Shown: positions 1 through 8,740 of the stretch, in pieces | How the letters are laid out: every line of letters begins with the position of its first letter | How positions within the stretch are numbered: position 1 is the stretch's first letter | Source: Chryseobacterium mucoviscidosis | GTDB taxonomy: Bacteria > Bacteroidota > Bacteroidia > Flavobacteriales > Weeksellaceae | Direction: 5' to 3' | DNA length: 64,000 nucleotides | Assembly: GCF_002177115.1 (NCBI RefSeq) | Contig: NZ_MVAG01000128.1 | Location: forward strand, 536,495-600,494 | The notes under the pieces: model-generated | The model's database searches: none | Told to the model about the DNA's origin: nothing | Seen by the model: the letters and a program-made list of their open reading frames with translations, nothing else | Position numbers and translations under genes: made by a program

Positions 1-1
1 A

Positions 2-895
2 ACCAATATGGTTTTTGATAAGTTCCCTGAACTTACTGCAGGAATTAAAGGTCTTTCTGAAGAAACAACAACAGGTGTTCACAGATTGTACGAAAGAATG
101 AAGAACGGAACTTTGGTAATGCCTGCCATCAACGTAAACGATTCTGTAACGAAATCTAAATTCGACAACAAGTACGGATGTAAAGAATCTGCAGTAGACG
201 CTGTAAGAAGAGCCACAGACATTATGTTGGCAGGAAAAAGAGTGGTAGTTTGCGGATACGGAGATGTAGGTAAAGGTACTGCTGCTTCTTTTAGAGGAGC
301 GGGTTCTATTGTTACGGTTACTGAAATTGATCCAATTTGTGCGCTTCAGGCTGCAATGGACGGTTACGAAGTAAAAAGATTAGATACTGTAGTGGATAAC
401 GCAGATATCATCATCACAACAACAGGTAACTTCAACATCGTAAGAGGTGAACATTTCCTTAAAATGAAAGATAAAGCGATCGTTTGTAACATCGGACATT
501 TCGATAACGAAATCGATATGGCTTGGTTAAACGACAACTACGGTCACACAAAATCTGAAGTAAAACCTCAGGTTGATATCTACACTGTAGAAGGTAAAGA
601 AGTAATTATTCTTGCGGAAGGTAGACTGGTAAACTTAGGATGTGCAACTGGACACCCAAGTTTTGTAATGTCTAACTCTTTCTCTAACCAGACTTTGGCT
701 CAGATCGAACTTTGGAACAACTCTGAAGCTTACGGAAACGAAGTATATATGTTACCTAAACATCTGGATGAAAAAGTAGCAGCTCTTCACCTTAAGAAAT
801 TAAGCGTTGAACTGGAAACTCTTTCTCCTGAGCAGGCGGAATATATCGGGGTGGATGTGAAAGGTCCATTTAAGCCTGAGTATTACAGATACTAA
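2..895 (+). CDS. ahcY: Adenosylhomocysteinase, 3' part (5' end outside window)
   Basis: Hydrolyses S-adenosylhomocysteine to adenosine and homocysteine, keeping the methylation cycle running in the cytoplasm. The visible 297 residues are the C-terminal two thirds of a family usually about 430-470 residues long. They include the substrate-domain segment TTGVHRLYERM, the NAD-binding Rossmann motif VCGYGDVGKG, the segment NIGHFDNEID and the typical C-terminal end KGPFKPEYYRY. The reading frame is open to the first base of the window, so the first methionine seen (position 8) is internal and not the start. A strong terminator follows directly. Identification is secure; only the true start is missing. 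Confidence 0.97.
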   Translation, partial: TNMVFDKFPELTAGIKGLSEETTTGVHRLYERMKNGTLVMPAINVNDSVTKSKFDNKYGCKESAVDAVRRATDIMLAGKRVVVCGYGDVGKGTAASFRGAGSIVTVTEIDPICALQAAMDGYEVKRLDTVVDNADIIITTTGNFNIVRGEHFLKMKDKAIVCNIGHFDNEIDMAWLNDNYGHTKSEVKPQVDIYTVEGKEVIILAEGRLVNLGCATGHPSFVMSNSFSNQTLAQIELWNNSEAYGNEVYMLPKHLDEKVAALHLKKLSVELETLSPEQAEYIGVDVKGPFKPEYYRY

Positions 896-920
896 TAAGC
901 ATATCTGCTTTTATATATTG

Positions 921-949
921 AAACTCTCCTTTTTGGGAGAGTTTTTTTT
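921..949 (+). terminator. Rho-independent terminator after ahcY
   Basis: ACTCTCC and GGAGAGT-type arms close a short T-rich loop and are followed by eight T. It lies 26 bases after the ahcY stop. Confidence 0.9.
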
Positions 950-990
950 GGTCTTTCCGGCGGCGGCTTCGCCGCCGGAAAGACCAAAAA
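945..990. repeat. GC-rich perfect palindrome
   Basis: A 16-bp perfect stem (950-965 with 970-985, loop GCTT) is made only of GGTCTTTCC and GGCGGC-type sequence and is extended by five T/A pairs on each side. It is strikingly GC-rich in AT-rich surroundings and resembles a REP-type intergenic hairpin or a second terminator. Confidence 0.8.
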
Positions 991-1055
991 CCAATGAATA
1001 ATTACTTTTCATCCAATAAATTTAAATTACAGACAATAAAATTTAATCATTTAAG

Positions 1056-1089
1056 TTGTCGTTCACATTTAATTTAAATTAATATCTTT
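1056..1089 (+). promoter_or_regulatory. Bacteroidota promoter of the YiaA-like gene
   Basis: TTG at 1056-1058 is followed after 23 bp by TATCTTTG at 1082-1089, a match to TAnnTTTG. The in-frame TTG at 1088 is therefore part of the -7 box and not a start codon. Confidence 0.7.
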
Positions 1090-1114
1090 GAAACCTTTAA
1101 CAAAAACATTAAAC

Positions 1115-1507
1115 ATGAAAAAGCAAAATGTATCAACTGCATTTGTCGCGGCATCCTGGGTTGCTTTAGGAGCCGGAATGATTGGTTTTATCGTAGGTTT
1201 AGCGAGAGCGGAAATGCAGCTTAATGAGAAAGGATATTATTTCACGATTCTTCTGTACGGACTGTTTGCCGTGGTTTCTTTGCAGAAAGCAGTGCGTGAC
1301 AGGCTGGAAAACATCAAAGTAACTGATATCTACTATGGAATCTGTTGGTTTGCTACCCTTTCCTCCATTGTGTTACTGGCAATCGGCTTATGGAATGCCA
1401 CCATTCTTCCGAGTGAAAAAGGCTTCTACGGATTTGCCTTTTTACTGGCACTTTTCGGAGCCATTGCGGTACAGAAAAATACGCGCGACAATATGCTTCA
1501 GGAATAA
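1115..1507 (+). CDS. YiaA/YiaB-family inner membrane protein
   Basis: A 130-residue membrane protein with four predicted hydrophobic segments arranged as two similar halves: FVAASWVALGAGMIGFIVGL, YFTILLYGLFAVVSLQKAVRD, then a second pair ending in YGFAFLLALFGAIAVQKNTRD. The repeated LQKAVRD / VQKNTRD tails are characteristic of the YiaAB family; its function is not known. The ATG at 1115 was chosen because the upstream in-frame TTG at 1088 lies inside the promoter. The gene stands alone with its own promoter and terminator. Confidence 0.88.
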   Translation: MKKQNVSTAFVAASWVALGAGMIGFIVGLARAEMQLNEKGYYFTILLYGLFAVVSLQKAVRDRLENIKVTDIYYGICWFATLSSIVLLAIGLWNATILPSEKGFYGFAFLLALFGAIAVQKNTRDNMLQE

Positions 1508-1515
1508 ATGATTAC

Positions 1516-1543
1516 ACTCTCCAAATTCGGAGAGTTTTTTTTA
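1516..1543 (+). terminator. Terminator after YiaA-like gene
   Basis: ACTCTCC / GGAGAGT stem with a six-base loop followed by eight T. Confidence 0.9.
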
Positions 1544-1658
1544 TACTACATCTTTCGAAAAAAAATATTTTGTTAATATTTTTTATTAAAATATGATTTT
1601 TAATGAAAATTTTAATTATTTCATTACTTTTACAAAAATTAATTCACAAAATATTAAC

Positions 1659-3224
1659 ATGATTAAAAAACTAATAACCGCCAATCTTTTCATGCTTTTA
1701 CTTCAGACAGTTCATGCGCAGAATGAATTCATTACGATCTGGAAACCCAATACCTCATCCCATAATCTGCTGAATCCTGTAATGCCTTCAACAGCGGGAG
1801 ACGGACAGATCTGGTTTCCGGGAATCGGGGAAAATTATAAAATTGTTTGGGAAGAAGTTGGTTTTCCATCGCACACAGGAACGATGAATGACGTAACTTC
1901 AACCGAACGTATTCTTATAGATTTCGGAACTCCTCTCAATCCTAATGCAGCAGAAGCTAAATACAGAGTAAAAGTATCCAATGGAAACGGAACTTTCAGA
2001 CAGATAAAATTCGGAAAAAATGTAATCTCTTCAAGCCTTATTGCTGATATTCCAGTAATTTCAACTTCGGGAAGTACCAATAAAATTGTAGAGATTGAAC
2101 AATGGGGAAACATCCAGTGGACTTCTATGAATAACGCTTTTGCGCAGTGCATGAATATGGAACTTACCGCAACAGACTCTCCGGATCTTTCAAATGTAAC
2201 AGACGTTTCTATGATGTTCAACAATGCTTATAATTTTAAAGGCGCTCCTTCGATGGCAAATTGGGATACCTCTAGCATCCAGAACTTTAAATACATGTTC
2301 GGATATATTTCTACGCCACCAATAGGCTTTCCGTTGATTGAATCTTTCAATGCACCGATAGGATCATGGAATTTATCTTCAGCCGAAGATCTCAGTTATA
2401 TGTTTACCAGAAGAAAAGCCTTCAACCAGAATTTAAACAACTGGAATGTTTCGAAGGTGACAAATATGGCATATATGTTTGCCGAAACACAAGCCTATAA
2501 TCAGCCAATGAACAACTGGAATACATCAAAGGTTACCAATATGACCTTCATGTTTCATTTCAATCCTGCGTTCAATCAGCCTCTCGATCAGTGGAATACA
2601 TCGAATGTTACAAATATGGGACATATGTTCCACGGCTGTTCTGCCTTCAACCAGACCATTAATGTATGGAATACCAGTAAAGTTACGGATATGAATACCA
2701 TGTTTACTGAAGCCACAAGTTTTAACCAAAGTTTACATTCATGGAACATCCCGGTTCTTACATCAGGAAATAATATGTTTTATAATTCAGGCATCAATTG
2801 TGAAAACTACAGCAATATTCTTTACGGCTGGGCTCATAATCCGAACACCGCAAACAATGTATTTTTACAAAGCTTAAGTCCGCTTACCTACTCCGGCGCA
2901 GTGGCTGGTGAAAGAAATATTCTTATCGGAAAAGGCTGGACGATAACAGGAGATTCTGCATCTGAGTGCAACTTTCTGGGCACTTTAGACATCAAAAACC
3001 AAAGAGATAAAGAAGAGATCTATCCAAATCCGGCAACAAACTTTATTTTCGTTAAAACATCTGATGCTAAAAATTATACCATCTTCGACCAAAGCGGAAG
3101 AATCGCTGCAAGAGGAATTTTAACCAACGGCGAAATTAATATTGACTTTTTAACTGCCGGAAATTATGTATTACAGATCAATTCCAAAGGAAAAAGCCAG
3201 TCATTTAAATTCATTAAAAAATAA
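1659..3224 (+). CDS. BspA-like (DUF285) surface protein with T9SS sorting domain
   Basis: A 521-residue secreted protein. It starts with a signal peptide (MIKKLITANLFMLLLQTVHAQ). Residues about 140-400 hold at least six repeats of the DUF285 / BspA leucine-rich-like type, with the pattern FNQ....WN.S.VTNM..MF. The last 70 residues, beginning YPNPATNFIFVKT and ending in a basic tail, form a type A C-terminal sorting domain of the type IX secretion system, so export to the cell surface or medium is likely. DUF285 repeats are usually linked to adhesion or host and particle binding; the ligand here is unknown. An in-frame ATG at 1593 exists, but the signal peptide only makes sense from 1659. Confidence 0.88.
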   Translation: MIKKLITANLFMLLLQTVHAQNEFITIWKPNTSSHNLLNPVMPSTAGDGQIWFPGIGENYKIVWEEVGFPSHTGTMNDVTSTERILIDFGTPLNPNAAEAKYRVKVSNGNGTFRQIKFGKNVISSSLIADIPVISTSGSTNKIVEIEQWGNIQWTSMNNAFAQCMNMELTATDSPDLSNVTDVSMMFNNAYNFKGAPSMANWDTSSIQNFKYMFGYISTPPIGFPLIESFNAPIGSWNLSSAEDLSYMFTRRKAFNQNLNNWNVSKVTNMAYMFAETQAYNQPMNNWNTSKVTNMTFMFHFNPAFNQPLDQWNTSNVTNMGHMFHGCSAFNQTINVWNTSKVTDMNTMFTEATSFNQSLHSWNIPVLTSGNNMFYNSGINCENYSNILYGWAHNPNTANNVFLQSLSPLTYSGAVAGERNILIGKGWTITGDSASECNFLGTLDIKNQRDKEEIYPNPATNFIFVKTSDAKNYTIFDQSGRIAARGILTNGEINIDFLTAGNYVLQINSKGKSQSFKFIKK

Positions 3225-3315
3225 AAACCTCACCAAACGTGAGGCTGTATTCCAAGCTGTAAATGATCCTTATTTTAAATTTGCTCAAAATAATTAATCG
3301 ATCATTTACAGTTAA

Positions 3316-3819
3316 TTATTTATCAAAATGATTTGGGTGCTGTGCTTTGATAGCATCCACTGTTCCCAGAACTTTTTCTTTTAAAGATTCCTGATATATC
3401 TGAAGATTTTCAGCAACGGTTTCATCAGAGCTTCCGATAATTTTTGCAGCTAAAATCCCCGCATTCAAAGCACCGTTCAAAGCCACTGTAGCTACAGGAA
3501 TTCCACCCGGCATTTGCAGGATCGATAATACAGAATCCCAGCCGTCAATAGAATTACTCGATAAAATCGGAACTCCGATCACCGGTAAAGTTGTGCAGCT
3601 TGCTACCATTCCCGGAAGATGGGCTGCTCCTCCCGCTCCGGCAACAATTACTTTCACTCCCCTTTCTTTAGCGGTTTTCGCGTAATCAAACATTCTTTCC
3701 GGTGTTCTGTGGGCAGAAACTACCGTCAGTTCATAAGGTATGTCTAAAGATTTTAAAAAATTCGCTGCCTGTTCCATGATCGGTAAGTCGCTCTGACTTC
3801 CCATTATTATTCCTACCAT
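3316..3819 (-). CDS. purE: N5-carboxyaminoimidazole ribonucleotide mutase
   Basis: Catalyses conversion of N5-CAIR to CAIR in de novo purine synthesis, directly after PurK. The 167 residues match the normal length of class I PurE. Visible hallmarks are the N-terminal MGSQSDLPIM phosphate-binding loop, SAHRTPERM with the catalytic histidine, the AGAGGAAHLPGM segment and GVPILSSNSIDGWDS. purK lies 4.9 kb away on the same strand (8741-9853), so the two genes form no operon here, although the presence of PurK means the mutase type of PurE is expected. A well-formed promoter lies at 3840-3871. Confidence 0.97.
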   Translation of the reverse strand: MVGIIMGSQSDLPIMEQAANFLKSLDIPYELTVVSAHRTPERMFDYAKTAKERGVKVIVAGAGGAAHLPGMVASCTTLPVIGVPILSSNSIDGWDSVLSILQMPGGIPVATVALNGALNAGILAAKIIGSSDETVAENLQIYQESLKEKVLGTVDAIKAQHPNHFDK

Positions 3820-3839
3820 TTTTCAATTTATTAGATGTT

Positions 3840-3871
3840 CAAAGATAAAAAATTAAAAAACCTCACGCAAA
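3840..3871 (-). promoter_or_regulatory. Promoter of purE
   Basis: On the minus strand TTTG (3871-3868), 20 bp, then TATCTTTG (3847-3840). This matches the Bacteroidota consensus and predicts a leader of only about 15 nt. Confidence 0.75.
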
Positions 3872-3918
3872 AAGGCTTAAAAGTTGTTGGATAATATTGA
3901 TGAAGCTCAGGAAAGCTT

Positions 3919-3947
3919 TTGAATGAACTTTTAATTGAATATATTTG
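3919..3947 (+). promoter_or_regulatory. Promoter of EamA-family gene
   Basis: TTG at 3919-3921, 18 bp, TATATTTG at 3940-3947. The -7 box lies downstream of the TTG at 3935, so translation must start further down. Confidence 0.65.
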
Positions 3948-3964
3948 CCGCTAAGACCACCATT

Positions 3965-4870
3965 TTGAAAGATTTTAAGCTTACTCTTGCCATTCTCACC
4001 GTTGCTGTTGTCTGGGGAACTACATTTTTATCAATCCGCGTTGCTGTTGAAACCATTCCGGCTTGGTTTGTTGCGGGAATCCGCCAGTTTCTGGCAGCAG
4101 TTATCATGCTTTTCATCTTACTGTACAGAAAACAGTTCCAGTGGATCGGCTGGAAAAATCTGGGATATCAGCTTATTTTTTCTTCATTGATGCTGATTAT
4201 GGCAAACGGACTGACAACGGTAGCGGAAGAAACCTTAACCAGCAGTTTAACTTCATTAATCAGTGCCACTTCACCCATTGTCGTATTTTTAGGAAGTGTG
4301 GCAATCGGGTTGCAGAAATTCACCGTTCGTGCAATGTTGGGGCTTTTCATGTGTTTTGGAGGGATTTTATTCATCTTCTGGGACGGTATTAACGATTTAG
4401 CCAATCCGGATTACAGATTTGGGATTCTCCTTTTACTCTTTGCCATTGCAGGATGGGCTTCAGGAACAATTTTCACTAAAAAAATGAATATTCAGAGTAA
4501 AAATATTTCGCTGAATCTTTTTTATCAGTTTGCTTTTGCAGGGATCATTCAGATTATCTTTGCTTTACTTTTCAGCGAAAATTATAACTTCGAAAATTGG
4601 TCTGTAAAAAGTATTTCCGCAATGCTTTACCTTTCGCTTTTTGGCTCTGTTGCAGCTTTTTTCGCCTATCATTATGCTTTAACCAAAGTTTCTCCGGTTC
4701 AGGTTTCCATTCTGGCTTACATCAATACCATTATTTCGATTTTCTTGAGCTGGCTGATCCTTAATGAAGAAATTTCAGCTAAATTTATCATTGCAGCAAT
4801 ATTGATCATTTTGGGTGTTTTTGTTATTAATTACAACAGAGAAATGTTCAAAAAACAACGAATCGGATAA
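3965..4870 (+). CDS. EamA/DMT-family transporter
   Basis: A 301-residue member of the drug/metabolite transporter superfamily with ten hydrophobic segments in two EamA repeats. The first is typical: LAILTVAVVWGTTFLSIRVA; the second repeat begins near residue 150 (FGILLLLFAIAGWASGTIF). The substrate cannot be read from the sequence; relatives export amino acids, purines or small metabolites. The probable start is the TTG at 3965 (M-K-D-F-K-L), because the only earlier in-frame start, TTG 3935, precedes the -7 promoter box at 3940-3947 and no ATG lies near. It is divergent from purE. Confidence 0.85.
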   Translation: MKDFKLTLAILTVAVVWGTTFLSIRVAVETIPAWFVAGIRQFLAAVIMLFILLYRKQFQWIGWKNLGYQLIFSSLMLIMANGLTTVAEETLTSSLTSLISATSPIVVFLGSVAIGLQKFTVRAMLGLFMCFGGILFIFWDGINDLANPDYRFGILLLLFAIAGWASGTIFTKKMNIQSKNISLNLFYQFAFAGIIQIIFALLFSENYNFENWSVKSISAMLYLSLFGSVAAFFAYHYALTKVSPVQVSILAYINTIISIFLSWLILNEEISAKFIIAAILIILGVFVINYNREMFKKQRIG

Positions 4871-4961
4871 AAATTAGTCTGAATTATTACTGTTCAGACA
4901 AAAATACAGACTTTAATCTTTCCGTTTTTTTTCCTATATTGTTTTCACCAAGTTATTCAAT

Positions 4962-5528
4962 ATGATAAAAAACGCCTTATTTGCAGTTTCTGCTATTCTT
5001 CTGCTTTTAACAAGCTGCGACAATAGAAAAAAGGAAAATGACCTTACTTTAAGAGAGCAGCAATTACTGGAAAAAGAAAAATCATTCGCCCAGAAAGAAT
5101 CTGAATATCAGTCTCTTTTAAAAATGAGAGACAGTATTTTTGCTAAAAAAGATTCTGTGAAAATTGTGGTCTGGCCTGCTGAAATTGCCGGATCCTGGAC
5201 GGGAAAAGTGGTCTGTACAGAATCCAACTGCAGCGATTATGTAGTCGGAGATCAGCGTACCGATACGTGGGAATTCGACAGCGATTCTATCCAGTTGGTT
5301 ACTAAGATCATCAATAACAATAATCTGGTAAGACTTTACTCCGGAAAATTTGAAAACAACGAGGCAAAGCTTACTTTTAAAACAGATTCTACTTCGAAAA
5401 AACAGGTCGAAATGAATGTGCTTCTCAATGATTTTTCAGCCAATAAAATTAGAGGTACAAGAACCATTGCAGTAGACAACAACTGTATGGCAAAATTCTC
5501 TGTAGAACTTATCCGTTCCACCAAATAA
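4962..5528 (+). CDS. Lipoprotein of unknown function
   Basis: The 188-residue product has a lipoprotein signal peptide with a clear lipobox (LLLLTSC, lipidated Cys at residue 19). Residues 25-65 form a charged heptad-like helix (LREQQLLEKEKSFAQKESEY) that probably makes a coiled coil. The remainder is beta-rich, beginning IAGSWTGKVVCTESNCSDY and containing two further cysteine pairs. I do not recognise a named family. The stop is followed after seven bases by the start of a large cation:proton antiporter, so the two are probably cotranscribed and the lipoprotein may act at the envelope alongside it. Confidence 0.75.
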   Translation: MIKNALFAVSAILLLLTSCDNRKKENDLTLREQQLLEKEKSFAQKESEYQSLLKMRDSIFAKKDSVKIVVWPAEIAGSWTGKVVCTESNCSDYVVGDQRTDTWEFDSDSIQLVTKIINNNNLVRLYSGKFENNEAKLTFKTDSTSKKQVEMNVLLNDFSANKIRGTRTIAVDNNCMAKFSVELIRSTK

Positions 5529-5535
5529 ACACATA

Positions 5536-7659
5536 ATGACTTTACTGAGCATACACAACCTGAGTCTTCCCATCGAAGACCCGGTACTTAAATTTCTTCT
5601 GGTTTTAATTATTATTCTTGCCGCACCATTGCTTTTAAATAAAATAAAAGTTCCTCATCTGTTGGGATTGATTATCGCAGGAGCAGTAATCGGTCCGAAT
5701 GGCTTCAATGTTCTTGCAAGAGACAGCAGTATTGTGGTGACAGGAACTACTGGACTGCTTTACATCATGTTTCTTGCCGGACTGGAAATAGACATGGGTG
5801 ATTTCAAAAAAAATAAATGGAAAAGTCTCACCTTCGGAATTTATACCTTTACCGTGCCTTTTGTTTTAGGATATTTCGGAGCCTATTATATTCTGCATTT
5901 TTCTGTCCTTACCTCTGTTCTTTTTGCCAGTTTATTCTCGTCACACACATTAATTGCCTATCCTTTGATAAGCAAGTTGGGAATTGCCAAAAACCCGGCA
6001 GTAAATATTACGGTGGGCGGAACGATGATTACAGATATTCTTGCGCTTTTGGTTCTTGCCGTAATTGTGGGAATGTCGCAGGGTGATGTCGGCACAGAAT
6101 TCTGGGTGAAACTTTCAGTCTCATTCGTTGTGTTCGGACTGATTGTTTTGCTGATTTTCCCCATGATCGGACGTTGGTTTTTCAAAAAAGTAGATGATAA
6201 AATTTCGCAGTATATTTTTGTTTTGGTGATGATCTATCTCGCCGCTTTACTGGCAGAATTGGCAGGAGTTGAAGCCATTATCGGAGCGTTCTTTGCAGGA
6301 TTGGCTTTAAACAGGCTGATTCCTCACACTTCATCACTGATGAACCGTGTAGAATTTGTCGGAAACGCAATTTTCATTCCTTTCTTCCTGATCAGTGTAG
6401 GAATGCTGATTGATTTCAAAGTTTTTTTCAAAAGCTGGGAAACAATGGAAGTCGCCGGAATTATGCTTGTAGCTTCGATTGGCGGAAAATATCTTTCGGC
6501 GGTAGCTACACAGAAAACATTCAGGCTTACCAAAGAAGAAGGAAAGCTGATTTTCGGACTGAGTTCTGCTTCGGCAGCGGCAACGCTGGCTTCAGTAATG
6601 GTAGGTTACAATATTATCCTTTCGGAAACGGAAACGGGAGAACCGATCAGATTATTAAATGAACACGTTCTGAACGGAAGTATTCTGCTGATTCTGATTT
6701 CATGTACGATATCATCATTTGTTTCGATGGCAAGTGCACAGAAAATAGCGGAACAGGACAATGAAGATACGGTTTCCGGAAATACGCATGAAGAGGAAAA
6801 TATTCTTTTAGCTTTAAATTATGAAGCTACCGTTGAAAGAATGGTGAATCTGGGAATTTTAATTAAAGCACATTCCAACACAGAAAATATATTCGCACTG
6901 AACGTCATTAACGAAGATAAAAATGAATCTTCTGTAAAAAATGCCGAAAAACTGCTGCACAGCGCTACAGATACGGCTGCTGCTGCGGATGTAAAGCTTC
7001 AGCCACTGAAAAGATACGATAACGATGTCATCAACGGAGTGAATAACGTTATTAAAGAACAGAATATCACCGATATCATCATCGGACTGGAAGATGAAAA
7101 AGGTTTTTCCCCTTCTTTTGTGTATAATCTTTACAACGGCTATCTTCAGAACGACCACGTTAATGTTTTGGTGTATCACGCTGCACAGCCTTTGTCGACC
7201 ATCAAAAAATATGCGGTGATGATTCCCGAAAATGCCCATAAAGAAGCAGGTTTCTTTCATGCGCTTTTGAGGGTTTGGAATATAGCCAGAAATTCCGGAG
7301 CGACGATTGTTTTTTATGCTTCGGAAACTATTTTAGACATTCTTCAGAAAATTATTAAAAAAGCCAATATCGAAGCGGAATTTATCATTATGAATTCATG
7401 GAAAGACGGCGAAAAAACCGCAGCGGAACTTAAAGAAGATGAAGCTTTAATTGTTTTTATGGCAAAAAGAGGCATGAAATCCTACATTCCGCAGATGAGG
7501 CTGATTCCGGAACTTTTGAACCGAAATCTTCGCAATAATAATTATCTTTTGATTTTTCCGTTCTCCGAATTTGATGAAAATGATGTGGAAAAACGTTCCG
7601 TAGGAAATCATGATGATTTTATGGAAATCGGAAATGTGATTAAGAAGATTTTTAAGTAA
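5536..7659 (+). CDS. CPA2-type cation:proton antiporter with C-terminal cytoplasmic domain
   Basis: A 707-residue protein. Residues about 15-400 contain roughly 12 membrane segments of the Na+/H+ exchanger (Kef/NapA-like) fold, with NKIKVPHLLGLIIAGAVIGPNGF near the start, SHTLIAYPLISKLGI and AELAGVEAIIGAFFAGLALNRL. The last 300 residues are soluble and alternate beta strands and helices, resembling tandem universal-stress-protein domains (EENILLALNYEATVERMVNLGILIKAHS). It should exchange K+ or Na+ for protons in pH and salt homeostasis; ion preference is not visible. It follows the lipoprotein gene with a gap of seven bases, suggesting one operon. Confidence 0.9.
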   Translation: MTLLSIHNLSLPIEDPVLKFLLVLIIILAAPLLLNKIKVPHLLGLIIAGAVIGPNGFNVLARDSSIVVTGTTGLLYIMFLAGLEIDMGDFKKNKWKSLTFGIYTFTVPFVLGYFGAYYILHFSVLTSVLFASLFSSHTLIAYPLISKLGIAKNPAVNITVGGTMITDILALLVLAVIVGMSQGDVGTEFWVKLSVSFVVFGLIVLLIFPMIGRWFFKKVDDKISQYIFVLVMIYLAALLAELAGVEAIIGAFFAGLALNRLIPHTSSLMNRVEFVGNAIFIPFFLISVGMLIDFKVFFKSWETMEVAGIMLVASIGGKYLSAVATQKTFRLTKEEGKLIFGLSSASAAATLASVMVGYNIILSETETGEPIRLLNEHVLNGSILLILISCTISSFVSMASAQKIAEQDNEDTVSGNTHEEENILLALNYEATVERMVNLGILIKAHSNTENIFALNVINEDKNESSVKNAEKLLHSATDTAAAADVKLQPLKRYDNDVINGVNNVIKEQNITDIIIGLEDEKGFSPSFVYNLYNGYLQNDHVNVLVYHAAQPLSTIKKYAVMIPENAHKEAGFFHALLRVWNIARNSGATIVFYASETILDILQKIIKKANIEAEFIIMNSWKDGEKTAAELKEDEALIVFMAKRGMKSYIPQMRLIPELLNRNLRNNNYLLIFPFSEFDENDVEKRSVGNHDDFMEIGNVIKKIFK

Positions 7660-7721
7660 AAAGTGTATATTATATTCAAATAATATTTATATTTCACTTG
7701 TTAAAAACTAATTACCAAATC

Positions 7722-8159
7722 ATGAATGAAACAGAAAGAATCAACGAAGATTTAAGGCAATATAAATTGTTTAAAATTAAGAGAGTAAATACGCATGAAC
7801 AAAAATTCAAAGAGTTAAAAAATGATTTTGTAAAAATTCAAAAAAATGAAATTTTGAATTATTTGATCGCTTTTCTTAATATGGCTGTTATAGTTCTATC
7901 ACTATACAATCTCTTCAAATTATTCACCGTAAGTAATTATTTTGATAGTAATTTGGAAGTCGTTATTTTTAATATTTTTTCGATATTAGTATTTTCTTTA
8001 TTCTTAACGTATAAATTTTGGAATTTTAATCTTAAACTTAAAAAATATATCAAAACAGCAGAGAACGCGCAAAGTTATTTTCAAAACGAAAGTGAAAATT
8101 TAAGAAGTAATTATGAAAATTATGTTGATCATTATTTAAATGATATCAAAAGAAAATAA
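7722..8159 (+). CDS. Small membrane protein with coiled coils, unknown
   Basis: 145 residues: a charged N-terminal helix (about 1-45), two hydrophobic segments (LNYLIAFLNMAVIVLSLYNLF and VIFNIFSILVFSLFLTYKFW) and a long charged C-terminal helix. No recognised domain. The ATG at 7722 is preferred over an in-frame TTG at 7698. Base composition is clearly lower in GC than the antiporter gene upstream, and codon use is AT-rich (many AAA, AAT, TTT), as in the next gene; both may be recent arrivals. Confidence 0.6.
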   Translation: MNETERINEDLRQYKLFKIKRVNTHEQKFKELKNDFVKIQKNEILNYLIAFLNMAVIVLSLYNLFKLFTVSNYFDSNLEVVIFNIFSILVFSLFLTYKFWNFNLKLKKYIKTAENAQSYFQNESENLRSNYENYVDHYLNDIKRK

Positions 8160-8189
8160 AGACATTAATTTTAGAAAAAGTTCAAATAA

Positions 8190-8708
8190 ATGAAATTTAC
8201 CTATATAATCTGTTTTATCCTATTCTTTGGAACATATGAATACAATTATGCCTGTGATTGTAATTATGAAGGAGGTTTTCTTAAAATGTCTTTAAATTCA
8301 AAATTAATCACAGTAGTTAAAGTAAAAAAGTTTATTACCTTCAAAGATATTAATGATGAGCAAGTTCCAATGTCTATGGAAGTTGAAGTTATTGAAGTTG
8401 TAAAAGGAAAAGAATCCAGAAAGACATTTATCATTTGGGGAGATAATGGAAATCTCTGTAGACCTTATCTTTCTTCATTTCAACTAAGTCAATACTACAT
8501 CATGAGTCTTAATGCTGCGAGTGACGGAAGTAAGAATAACTATTTTCACATCAAAGAAAGACCAAAAGATTATTATATTTCAGCTTGCGGATGTTATTGG
8601 CTTACATTTAATAAAGATTCAAAAACAGTTTATGGAGATATTTCAAAAAATAAAAAAGAAATGAAGCTTACAGAGTTAAAAAATAAAATTAAAAAGACTG
8701 CCTCTTAA
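8190..8708 (+). CDS. Secreted protein with TIMP/NTR-like N-terminus
   Basis: 172 residues with a signal peptide (MKFTYIICFILFFGTYEYNYA) followed at once by Cys-Asp-Cys. A C-x-C at the mature N-terminus, a central VEVIEVVKGKE strand and later cysteines (LCRPY, ACGCYW) are the layout of tissue-inhibitor-of-metalloproteinase (NTR/OB-fold) domains and their bacterial relatives. That is what I see; metalloprotease inhibition is inference only. The gene is AT-rich like the preceding one and ends at a strong two-way terminator shared with purK. Confidence 0.65.
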   Translation: MKFTYIICFILFFGTYEYNYACDCNYEGGFLKMSLNSKLITVVKVKKFITFKDINDEQVPMSMEVEVIEVVKGKESRKTFIIWGDNGNLCRPYLSSFQLSQYYIMSLNAASDGSKNNYFHIKERPKDYYISACGCYWLTFNKDSKTVYGDISKNKKEMKLTELKNKIKKTAS

Positions 8709-8720
8709 AGCAGTCTTTTT
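8691..8720. terminator. Bidirectional terminator between convergent genes
   Basis: 11-bp perfect stem AAAAAGACTGC / GCAGTCTTTTT with an eight-base loop; T-runs on both strands serve the gene ending at 8708 and purK. Confidence 0.92.
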
Positions 8721-8740
8721 CAATGATGTTAATCGTAAAA

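Noticed and set aside
1835..2224. Minus-strand ORF inside the DUF285 gene
   Set aside because: Shadow of a repeat-rich coding region in the opposite frame; no promoter or domain.
3226..3245. Terminator after the DUF285 gene
   Set aside because: A CCTCAC/GTGAGG hairpin exists but no T-run follows on either strand.
4876..4902. GTCTGAA / TTCAGAC inverted repeat as terminator of the EamA gene
   Set aside because: The arms pair, but only A-rich sequence follows; function unclear.
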